Part shown: positions 1 to 4,895 of the stretch, piece by piece
Numbering within the stretch: position 1 is the first letter of the stretch
How the letters are laid out: every line of letters starts with the position of its first letter
DNA from: Spirochaetaceae bacterium
GTDB taxonomy: Bacteria > Spirochaetota > Spirochaetia > DSM-2461
NCBI GenBank assembly: GCA_016342385.1
Contig: JAEINM010000165.1
Coordinates: 1 to 8,230, forward strand
Direction of reading: 5' to 3'
DNA length: 8,230 bases
The notes under the pieces: model-generated
Databases searched by the model: none
What the model was told of the DNA's origin: nothing
Seen by the model: only the letters and a program-made list of their open reading frames with translations
Position numbers and translations under genes: made by a program

Positions 1-303
1 ATAATGAAAACTGACTTTCAGGAACCTGAACAGCGGGACAATAGAGCTCCAAAGCCATATTTTCCTGTAGATCTTAGCAGCGAAGAGAAGCGTGAAGTCC
101 ATGATGCACTCTTAATATTAGATGAGTGTGTAAAAGTTTTTAATCCGGGGTTAATCCGCAAAACGGCCATAGAACTAAGAGGGAAAAATGAAAAGTATAA
201 AGAATTATCCCATAAATTAATTATGACTGCTGATACATATAATGAATCGGAGTTTTCTCAGATAATCGGAGATCTGCTGAAGGGGAAAGAAAATGAAAAC
301 TAA
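1..303 (+). CDS. 3' end of a signalling protein, probably a hybrid sensor kinase (5' partial)
   Basis: The reading frame is open to the left edge, and no ribosome binding site can be seen for the ATG at position 4, so this is most likely the C-terminal tail of a longer gene rather than a 99-residue protein. The visible part is hydrophilic. From about residue 24 (ATG at 4 taken as residue 1) it is a predicted helical segment with an SSEEKREVHDALLILDECV-type helix and an ELSHKL...FSQIIGDLL ending. This resembles the short helical tail that often follows the receiver domain of hybrid histidine kinases; that is family knowledge, not proof. No kinase or receiver motif lies inside the window. The gene overlaps the next one by 11 bases, so the two are translationally coupled and the missing N-terminal part is plausibly the kinase partner of the downstream receiver/HD-GYP protein. 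A small free-standing protein starting at position 4 cannot be excluded. Confidence 0.55.
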   Translation: MMKTDFQEPEQRDNRAPKPYFPVDLSSEEKREVHDALLILDECVKVFNPGLIRKTAIELRGKNEKYKELSHKLIMTADTYNESEFSQIIGDLLKGKENEN

Positions 304-1351
304 ACCGGTTATTCTAATCGTAGATGATGTAGCTACCAACCGACAGTATCTGGCAATGATACTGAGTGAAAATGATAGTTATGAAATCAGATTGGTTTCC
401 AATGGACAAGATGCCCTGGATCAAGTCGATAAAGAAAAACCCGACCTTATACTACTGGATATAATGATGCCCGGAATGGACGGATATGAAGTCGCTGGTC
501 GGCTGAAAAAGAATATCTCTACCAGTGACATCCCCATCTTGTTTATAACGGCAGTTACGGGAACGGAGAATATAGTGAAAGCTTTTGAACTGGGGGGTGT
601 AGATTATATAAATAAACCCTTTAACAAACAGGAGCTCCTTTCCCGAGTCTCTGTTCATATCGGTCTGCGAATGGCCAGAATCGAGCTGGAGGAAAAAAAT
701 CTGATTCTGAAAAATCGTGAACTACAGCTGGTACAACTGGTAGATGACAAAACCAAAAGGCTTGAAGGGACGACTATGGCTCTGGTTAATGCCCTGGAAA
801 ATGCCAATTTATTCAATGACACCGATACGGGAAATCATATCTCCAGAGTTGGTGCTTTTGCAGCTTTATTTGCAAGGGAATATGGTTGTGATACCGATTA
901 TATCAAGCGGATAAAACTCTATTCTTCCCTTCATGATGTGGGGAAAGTGGGAATACCTGATGTCATCTTAAAAAAACCGGGAAAATATGCACCAGAAGAA
1001 TTTATTGCCATGCAGGAGCATGTTGTCATAGGTTCTAGAATGCTCGATGACCCCGAAATAGATGTCATGGCAAAAAATATTACTCTCTATCATCATGAAA
1101 AATGGGATGGATCCGGTTATGTGAGAGGTCTTACAGGGGAGGATATACCACTTGAAGCGAGGTTTGTTGCTTTAGCTGACGTCTATGATGCACTGGGTAC
1201 TGCGCGATCATATAAGGATCCTTATTCCGAAGATAAAATTGACAGTATTATTTTTGAGGGAGAAGGCTCTCATTTTGACCCGGCATTAGTAAAAATCTAT
1301 AAAAAAATAAAACCGGAATTATTGGAGATAAAAAATAAACTGAGCGGATAG
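293..1351 (+). CDS. Response regulator with HD-GYP output domain (cyclic-di-GMP phosphodiesterase)
   Basis: Cytoplasmic two-domain regulator of 352 residues. Residues 5-123 form a receiver domain: acidic pair D11/D12, phosphoacceptor D56 in LLDIMMPGMDG, T86, and K108 in NKPF. A helical linker (about 125-160) leads to an HD-GYP domain (about 160-350). Expected metal ligands are visible: D178 and H182 (DTGNH), H214-D215 with K218 (LHDVGKVGIPD), H243, H267-H268 (YHHEKWDGSGY) and D296 (ADVYDAL). The R and K of the usual RPYK loop are kept as R305 and K308. The domain normally hydrolyses c-di-GMP to pGpG or GMP. Oddities: the signature reads GYV (275-277) instead of GYP, the RPYK loop reads RSYK, and the first ligand is D where E is common. 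The start is fixed by AGGGGA at 281-286, 6 nt before the ATG, inside the end of the previous gene. Phosphorylation by the kinase encoded upstream is inferred. Confidence 0.93.
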   Translation: MKTKPVILIVDDVATNRQYLAMILSENDSYEIRLVSNGQDALDQVDKEKPDLILLDIMMPGMDGYEVAGRLKKNISTSDIPILFITAVTGTENIVKAFELGGVDYINKPFNKQELLSRVSVHIGLRMARIELEEKNLILKNRELQLVQLVDDKTKRLEGTTMALVNALENANLFNDTDTGNHISRVGAFAALFAREYGCDTDYIKRIKLYSSLHDVGKVGIPDVILKKPGKYAPEEFIAMQEHVVIGSRMLDDPEIDVMAKNITLYHHEKWDGSGYVRGLTGEDIPLEARFVALADVYDALGTARSYKDPYSEDKIDSIIFEGEGSHFDPALVKIYKKIKPELLEIKNKLSG

Positions 1352-1471
1352 TCACTCCACAGGTTCAGGGGTTGGAAGTTCAGTGTCTTTTTTTATTTTC
1401 TCATATTTAAAAGGGGTTATATAGACGGAATGCACTGTTCTCAGATACTATGAACAGCGGAGAGTAATTAG
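1352..1471 (+). promoter_or_regulatory. Leader region of the yhbY gene: T7 tract and small inverted repeat
   Basis: This 120-base gap holds a run of seven T (1388-1394) after only a poor imperfect stem, so a terminator for the HD-GYP gene is possible but not convincing. It is followed by an AT-rich stretch with TATATA at 1418-1423 but no good -35 at the proper distance. A 6-bp inverted repeat, CTGTTC (1435-1440) and GAACAG (1452-1457) around an 11-nt spacer, sits just before the GGAGAG ribosome binding site (1459-1464). It could be a weak leader hairpin or an operator half-site pair. Function not shown. Confidence 0.3.
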
Positions 1472-1771
1472 ATGAAACTGAAAGGTTATCAGAGGTCTTA
1501 TTTGACAAAACACGCCCATGAAATCAAACCGGTTGTGATGATAGGTCGAAACGGTATGAGCGACAGTGTGATAAATGCTGTCAATGAGGCGATTAGTATA
1601 CATGAATTAATAAAAGTAAAATTTATCGATTTCAAAGAATCCCGTTATGATCTGGCAAAAGCCATTGCAGAAAAAACAGAATCAGAACTTGTCCGTGTCG
1701 TGGGAAACATAGCCATATACTATCGAGAACATAAAGAGAAGGATAAGCGGAAATATCGGGTCCCTAAATAA
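1472..1771 (+). CDS. yhbY: YhbY-family ribosome assembly RNA-binding protein (CRM domain)
   Basis: A 99-residue protein, the usual length for bacterial YhbY, consisting of a single CRS1-YhbY (CRM) domain. It starts with LKGYQRSYLTKHAHEIKPVV, where family members have LTxxQRxxLxxxAHxLxPVV. It carries the GxxG loop as GRNG (25-28), which contacts RNA by analogy with KH-like folds. HELIKVKF (44-51) and VVGNIAIYYR (76-85) are the other family hallmarks. The C-terminus is lysine/arginine rich (KEKDKRKYRVPK). Family members bind pre-50S particles and take part in large-subunit assembly in the cytoplasm. The ribosome binding site GGAGAG lies 7 nt before the ATG. Reading stops 3 bases before a palindromic repeat that may serve as terminator. 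The 120-base gap to the HD-GYP gene suggests its own transcription, though read-through is possible. Confidence 0.95.
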   Translation: MKLKGYQRSYLTKHAHEIKPVVMIGRNGMSDSVINAVNEAISIHELIKVKFIDFKESRYDLAKAIAEKTESELVRVVGNIAIYYREHKEKDKRKYRVPK

Positions 1772-1774
1772 AAC

Positions 1775-1829
1775 ACCAGTAGGGTACGGTGGCGATTGTA
1801 GGGTACGGTCGCAACCGTACCCTACTGGT
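1775..1829. repeat. Palindromic (REP-like) intergenic repeat with alternative hairpins
   Basis: The element contains a 12-base unit GTAGGGTACGGT twice in direct orientation (1779-1790 and 1798-1809) and once inverted (1814-1825). Two mutually exclusive stems are possible. The outer one is a perfect 16-bp stem (1775-1790 with 1814-1829) around a 23-nt loop. The inner one is a perfect 12-bp stem (1798-1809 with 1814-1825) closed by CGCA. The GTAGGG...CCCTAC outline resembles dispersed palindromic intergenic repeats seen in many bacteria, which points to a mobile or REP-like unit. It lies between convergent yhbY and the dCMP deaminase gene and overlaps the end of the latter, so it can also act as a transcript-end structure for both strands, although no T-run follows. 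Confidence 0.8.
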
Positions 1830-2307
1830 TTGTGTACTGCTGAACTTCGTCATAGATATATTCCAATTGAACTCCAGCCTCTTTGAACATCTCTTCCGAT
1901 TCTGCACCGGCATGATATTTTTTTTCACTGACAACTCTGACTATTCCGCAGTTGATTATAAGCATGGCGCAGGTCCGGCAGGGAGTCATTCGGCAGTAGA
2001 GCGTGGCTCCTTCTATGGCTATCCCTCTTTTGGCCGCCTGACAGATGGCATTCTGCTCAGCATGTACTGTTCTGACACAATGGTGGCTCTCATGGCCGTC
2101 TTCATGGATCACAGTCTTCATCTGGTGTCCCACTTCATCACAATGGAGAAGTCCCTGAGGAGCTCCGACATAACCGGTGGCCAGAAGTTGTTTATCCTTG
2201 GCAATGACACAGCCGCTTCTTCCTCTGTCGCAGGTCGCCCTTTTGGATATGGCTTCACAAACCTCCATAAAATAATCATCCCAGCTCGGTCTTGAATAAT
2301 CGCTCAA
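1822..2307 (-). CDS. dCMP deaminase (zinc-dependent cytidine/deoxycytidylate deaminase family)
   Basis: A 161-residue cytoplasmic enzyme that should convert dCMP to dUMP, feeding thymidylate synthesis. The catalytic zinc site is complete: H82-A-E84 in VHAEQNAI (zinc ligand H82, proton shuttle E84) and P109-C110-R-T-C113 (zinc ligands C110, C113). Other family features are RPSWDDYFMEV at the N-terminus, ATCDRGRSGCVIAKD (24-38), and GYVGAPQGLLHC (45-56), where relatives have GYNGAPxGLPHC. The start is TTG: the codon lies 5 nt after GGGGGA, and the conserved RPSWDEYFM segment begins right after it, while the first in-frame ATG (residue 14) would cut that segment off. The last two codons and the stop lie within the palindromic repeat at 1775-1829, so the C-terminus ...QQYTNQ was probably reshaped by repeat insertion. 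A ComEB-type annotation would be equivalent. Confidence 0.94.
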   Translation of the reverse strand: MSDYSRPSWDDYFMEVCEAISKRATCDRGRSGCVIAKDKQLLATGYVGAPQGLLHCDEVGHQMKTVIHEDGHESHHCVRTVHAEQNAICQAAKRGIAIEGATLYCRMTPCRTCAMLIINCGIVRVVSEKKYHAGAESEEMFKEAGVQLEYIYDEVQQYTNQ

Positions 2308-2318
2308 ATGCTTCCCCC
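2308..2318 (-). promoter_or_regulatory. Ribosome binding site deciding the TTG start of dCMP deaminase
   Basis: On the minus strand GGGGGA (2318 to 2313) precedes the TTG at 2307 by 5 nt. No in-frame ATG or GTG has a comparable site. The ATG just upstream on the same strand is in another frame. Confidence 0.65.
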
Positions 2319-2324
2319 ATTATG

Positions 2325-2330
2325 TATAAT
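2325..2330 (+). promoter_or_regulatory. Possible -10 element in the divergent AT-rich intergenic region
   Basis: A perfect TATAAT preceded directly by TG could start a transcript near 2337, giving a leader of about 67 nt for the gene at 2404. No good -35 is found 16-18 bp upstream, where the sequence lies in the beginning of the dCMP deaminase gene. The surrounding 2308-2403 region is strongly AT rich, with an A8 run at 2358-2365. I cannot separate the promoters of the two divergent genes. Confidence 0.3.
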
Positions 2331-2391
2331 TGGCTCAGTTACTATATCATAATATATAAAAAAAATATATGCTGATTATTCAAATTTCAGC

Positions 2392-2397
2392 GAGGTG
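2392..2397 (+). promoter_or_regulatory. Ribosome binding site deciding the ATG start at 2404
   Basis: GAGGTG lies 6 nt before the ATG at 2404. The GTG inside it (2395) is an in-frame possible start, but it is part of the Shine-Dalgarno sequence itself and has no site upstream, so the ATG is preferred. Confidence 0.7.
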
Positions 2398-2403
2398 TTA
2401 TAT

Positions 2404-2763
2404 ATGGAATCTCTTTTCTACAGAGGAATTAAGAAGATTAAAAAGAATTTTTATTCCGGGGCTACAGCAGATGTTGAAAGTGATATTAAAGAATTGCTCT
2501 ATAAGAATATGGATGTCGATGAATCGGTCTGTGATGATCTTTACTTCAGATATTGCGGAAATAGTGAAAATATATTTGATTCGGCAGAAACTCTATCCGA
2601 TATAGTAGATCTTTTTAATGGTGAATACGATGAAGTGAATGATCCTCTGAAAGAAGAGGACTGGATCTATATCCGGAATATTGTAGATGCCAGTGCCGAA
2701 GAGCTGAATCTGGAAATTATAACCTATATTATGCGATTGATTGTTGATAAGGGATTTATCTGA
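2404..2763 (+). CDS. Conserved-looking hypothetical protein, small and acidic
   Basis: A 119-residue protein I do not recognise. It has a short basic N-terminal patch (R7 to K14, GIKKIKK), then a mostly acidic, helical-looking body with many D and E. No signal peptide, membrane helix, metal-binding cluster or nucleotide-binding loop is visible. The only cysteines are C43 and C51, eight residues apart. The C-terminal part (about 85-119, EEDWIYIRNIVDASAEELNLEIITYIMRLIVDKGFI-like) looks like two amphipathic helices, as in small regulatory or adaptor proteins, but no family is assigned. Start chosen at the ATG 6 nt after GAGGTG. The gene stands alone, divergent from the dCMP deaminase gene, and ends at a hairpin terminator. 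The good ribosome site, steady codon use and clear terminator indicate a real gene. Confidence 0.75.
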   Translation: MESLFYRGIKKIKKNFYSGATADVESDIKELLYKNMDVDESVCDDLYFRYCGNSENIFDSAETLSDIVDLFNGEYDEVNDPLKEEDWIYIRNIVDASAEELNLEIITYIMRLIVDKGFI

Positions 2764-2765
2764 AT

Positions 2766-2789
2766 AATACCGGACAGTCGTCCGGTATT
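2766..2789. terminator. Hairpin terminator between two convergent genes
   Basis: A perfect 10-bp stem (2766-2775 with 2780-2789, core ACCGGAC/GTCCGGT) with loop AGTC starts 3 bases after the stop codon of the 119-residue protein and ends 2 bases before the stop codon of the gene on the other strand. T-tracts are short on both sides (TATTTC on plus, TATTATTC on minus), so it could end both transcripts, with modest efficiency expected. Confidence 0.7.
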
Positions 2790-2790
2790 T

Positions 2791-2973
2791 CTACTGAAAA
2801 CGAGAGTTTATATACTCCATAATTATTTCGTCATTAATATAACCAAGATCGATTGCTACTTCACCAAACATTCGTTCATCTCCGTTTTTTTGTTTCTCAA
2901 TGACTTCATTTCTCTGTGTTTCCGTCATGGCTCCGATCCTTACCAGACCTTCACCAATTTTTTCTGTTGCCAA
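2791..2973 (-). CDS. Small protein with two MshEN-like half motifs
   Basis: A 60-residue soluble protein with no signal peptide. It divides into two similar 24-residue halves joined by six residues: residues 5-28 (KIGEGLVRIG...EKQ) and residues 35-58 (MFGEVAIDLGYI...NSR). The pattern xxGxxLxxxGxIxxxxLxxxLxxQ matches the tandem motif of the N-terminal domain of type II secretion/MSHA-pilus ATPases (T2SSE_N/MshEN), which in MshE-type proteins binds cyclic-di-GMP. The leading Arg of both motifs (K and M here) and the final Gln of the second are not kept, so ligand binding is uncertain. The start is TTG, fixed by a perfect AGGAGG on the minus strand (2985 to 2980) 6 nt upstream. It has its own promoter at 3016-3043 and may also receive read-through from the deacetylase gene. 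No ATPase partner lies in the window. Confidence 0.8.
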   Translation of the reverse strand: MATEKIGEGLVRIGAMTETQRNEVIEKQKNGDERMFGEVAIDLGYINDEIIMEYINSRFQ

Positions 2974-2979
2974 TGAATT

Positions 2980-2985
2980 CCTCCT
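2980..2985 (-). promoter_or_regulatory. Ribosome binding site deciding the TTG start of the 60-residue protein
   Basis: A consensus AGGAGG on the minus strand, 6 nt before the TTG at 2973. It outweighs the non-ATG codon and makes this short gene credible. Confidence 0.8.
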
Positions 2986-3015
2986 GTTCTGTAAATAACA
3001 ATCTGCTCTTTATAT

Positions 3016-3043
3016 ATTCTAATGTCTATCAGTATTCAGTCAA
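3016..3043 (-). promoter_or_regulatory. Sigma70-type promoter of the 60-residue protein gene
   Basis: Minus strand: -35 TTGACT (3043 to 3038), 16-bp spacer, -10 TAGAAT (3021 to 3016), each 5 of 6 to consensus. This predicts a start near 3009 and a leader of about 36 nt. The -35 overlaps the stop codon of the deacetylase gene (3040-3042), so the promoter is embedded at the end of the upstream gene. Confidence 0.6.
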
Positions 3044-4194
3044 TAAGGTTTTAACTCAAAACTCGTGGCATCAGGGAAAATATCAATAAATATCCTGTCA
3101 TGGGACATTGTATAGGGAAAAACCTGTCCAGAAGAATCCCTTAGAACAGGATCTGACCAGTTTTCCGGTTTTTTCAGACTAACTGAAATTTTCTGATTGT
3201 ATATTGTATCATCAAGCTGATCATCAAGTGTTAATTCAATTTTAAAGCCTTTGTTCCCGATGTGTAGAACAGAGGCATCCCGTTCATATATGTATTTGCT
3301 CACATTGGCAAAGGTCTCTATCCAGAATCCTTTTTCCTGCTGATATTCCAGAGTTTGTAAAAACATATCTGTTTCCAGAGGATTCCATCCCAGCTCTTCA
3401 TCAGATAATGTCCCGCTGTTAATACCATGGTATGAAGAAACAAACCACGATCCTTTTTCATATACACGGTCAATCAGTGCTTTCCATTCCTCTTCTTTGT
3501 GGGATTTTAAAAATCCCAAAGCATTAATAGCATACATACTGAGTGGAGGATTTTCGGGGATACCACCTTTTCGATTGAGATAGTAATCGATTATTCCATT
3601 GCCCGAACGGGCCGAAAGATAGTATCTGGAGGCTATTTCTATTGTCTCGGGAGTCTCCCTCCAATGGGGCCAGCAGAAAGTTTCAATCTTAACTCCCGGA
3701 AGTTTTTCCTCAATAAATTTTCTGCTGCCCAGCAGTTCCTCTTTCAGGTCGACTCCCTCTTCTGTCATGTCCCGGTGGTTCATACTGTGACTGCCGATTT
3801 CATGGCCCGCCGCTGCGATTTGTGCGGCTTCTATCCATGACATCATTTTCCGTCTTTTCCCATTGTCATCCCAGAACCCCTGGTCAATCAGCCTGGCAGC
3901 CAGGTAAAAAGAGCCCTTAATATCTAATTCTTCCAGAAGGGGAAAAGCCGTAGCGTACTGATCGTAGGTTCCATCATCAAAGGTTACTGAAGCCGCGGCC
4001 TGGCTGAAATGATACCATCGGGCTATAGTTCCTTCAAAGTCAAAATCAACTGGTATTTTGTATTCATCACCGAAGGACTCTTCTGTTGTAGTAGAAGAGG
4101 CTTCTATTACATCATCTTCTGTAACCAGACATGACAAAATAACTGCTGCTGTCAGAAGAGAAAAGAGAAAGTGGAAAATCTTCCTTTTTTTCAT
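3040..4194 (-). CDS. Polysaccharide deacetylase lipoprotein (NodB/CE4 fold)
   Basis: A 384-residue enzyme predicted to remove acetyl groups from a surface glycan or peptidoglycan. Residues 1-21 are a lipoprotein signal (MKKRK, hydrophobic core, lipobox ILS-C with lipidated C22), so it is membrane anchored and faces the periplasm or surface. A Thr/Ser/Glu-rich tether follows. The NodB domain spans about 65-300: motif 1 TFDDG (71-75, with catalytic/metal Asp 73-74), motif 2 GSHSMNH (metal ligands H136, H140), motif 3 in the FxxP form FCWPHWRE (173-180), and a late SSYHGI with H256 as probable motif-5 His. Residues about 300-384 form an extra beta-rich C-terminal domain, perhaps for glycan binding. 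It follows the response regulator gene by 20 nt. The GGAAGGA after that gene's stop is about 13 nt from the ATG, rather far, so initiation may rely on coupling. Substrate not identifiable. Confidence 0.9.
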   Translation of the reverse strand: MKKRKIFHFLFSLLTAAVILSCLVTEDDVIEASSTTTEESFGDEYKIPVDFDFEGTIARWYHFSQAAASVTFDDGTYDQYATAFPLLEELDIKGSFYLAARLIDQGFWDDNGKRRKMMSWIEAAQIAAAGHEIGSHSMNHRDMTEEGVDLKEELLGSRKFIEEKLPGVKIETFCWPHWRETPETIEIASRYYLSARSGNGIIDYYLNRKGGIPENPPLSMYAINALGFLKSHKEEEWKALIDRVYEKGSWFVSSYHGINSGTLSDEELGWNPLETDMFLQTLEYQQEKGFWIETFANVSKYIYERDASVLHIGNKGFKIELTLDDQLDDTIYNQKISVSLKKPENWSDPVLRDSSGQVFPYTMSHDRIFIDIFPDATSFELKPY

Positions 4195-4214
4195 ATTATG
4201 AATACTAATCCTTC

Positions 4215-4895
4215 CTAAGAGGGATGTCTATAACCGGCTGTGGGAACCGTGATGATTAGAGATGGTGCAGATAGGTCGGGTTCAATTTTTTTCCTCAGCT
4301 GAGAAATAAACTGATCGAGCGATCGGGAACTGGGAAGATAGTCCTGTCCCCAGCCACAATCGTATAACTGGTCTCTACTTAGAACTTTTCCTCTGTTCTT
4401 GTGGAAAAAGCTAATAATTCTCATCTCTCTTGGAGAAAACTCGATTGTTTTATCCTGTATTTTCCCCGATAAGCTGACTGTATCTATCTCTATGGGACCA
4501 AAGAAAAATCTCTCTTTATCAGGAGTGAATTCCTTTGGGCTTCTTCTCATAACCGCTCTGACCCTTGCCAGCACTTCCCGGACGCCAAATGGTTTAATAA
4601 TATAATCATCGGCTCCCAGTTCCAGTCCCACTACTTTATCAATCTCCTCCGATTTGGCACTTATAAAAATCACCGGAGTAGAATCTCCGGATTTTCTGAT
4701 TTTCCGGCAAAGATCATAACCATTCATGAGAGGCATCATAATATCGAGGCATAGGAGGTCGGGTTTCTCCTTTAAATAAAGCTCATAGGCAGACTGTCCA
4801 TTATCCGTGCTGATTGTACCGTAACCCTCACTTTGAAATATCTCTTCCAGTCCCATACGTGTGTAATTATCGTCTTCGGCAACCAGGATTTTCAT
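4215..4895 (-). CDS. OmpR/PhoB-family response regulator
   Basis: A 226-residue DNA-binding regulator. The receiver domain (1-118) has D8/D9, phosphoacceptor D51 in CLDIMMPLMNGYD, S79 (FISA) and K101 (KPF). The winged-helix effector domain (about 129-226) shows the family pattern: IEFSPREMRIISFF, GKVLSRDQLYDCGWG, recognition helix SLDQFISQLRKKIE (192-205), and the closing beta-hairpin TVPTAGYR. Its ATG overlaps the stop of the kinase gene (ATGA, 4892-4895), the usual coupling of a kinase-regulator pair. Its expected DNA target is a tandem repeat with about one-turn spacing. The three TTACA boxes at 7831-7858, in front of the operon, fit that and make autoregulation likely (inference). The deacetylase gene 20 nt downstream is the obvious co-expressed effector. 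Confidence 0.96.
   Translation of the reverse strand: MKILVAEDDNYTRMGLEEIFQSEGYGTISTDNGQSAYELYLKEKPDLLCLDIMMPLMNGYDLCRKIRKSGDSTPVIFISAKSEEIDKVVGLELGADDYIIKPFGVREVLARVRAVMRRSPKEFTPDKERFFFGPIEIDTVSLSGKIQDKTIEFSPREMRIISFFHKNRGKVLSRDQLYDCGWGQDYLPSSRSLDQFISQLRKKIEPDLSAPSLIITVPTAGYRHPS

Noticed and set aside
4..303. Phosphotransfer (Hpt) domain in the first gene, suggested by SHKL
   Set aside because: The HxLKG context of Hpt domains is missing, and the segment looks like the helical tail after a receiver domain.
1353..1394. Intrinsic terminator after the HD-GYP gene
   Set aside because: The T7 run is real, but the possible stem (short CACT/AGTG and TCCA/TGGA pairs with large bulges) is too weak to call.
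1779..1825. CRISPR-like spaced repeat
   Set aside because: Only two direct copies of 12 bases with a 7-base gap, plus one inverted copy; far too short and of the wrong architecture. A palindromic repeat explains it.
1789..2295. Long open frame on the plus strand opposite the dCMP deaminase gene
   Set aside because: It is fully antisense to a gene with intact catalytic motifs, begins inside the palindromic repeat and has no ribosome binding site or recognisable domain.
2395..2403. GTG at 2395 as start of the 119-residue protein
   Set aside because: The GTG is part of the GAGGTG ribosome binding site of the ATG at 2404.
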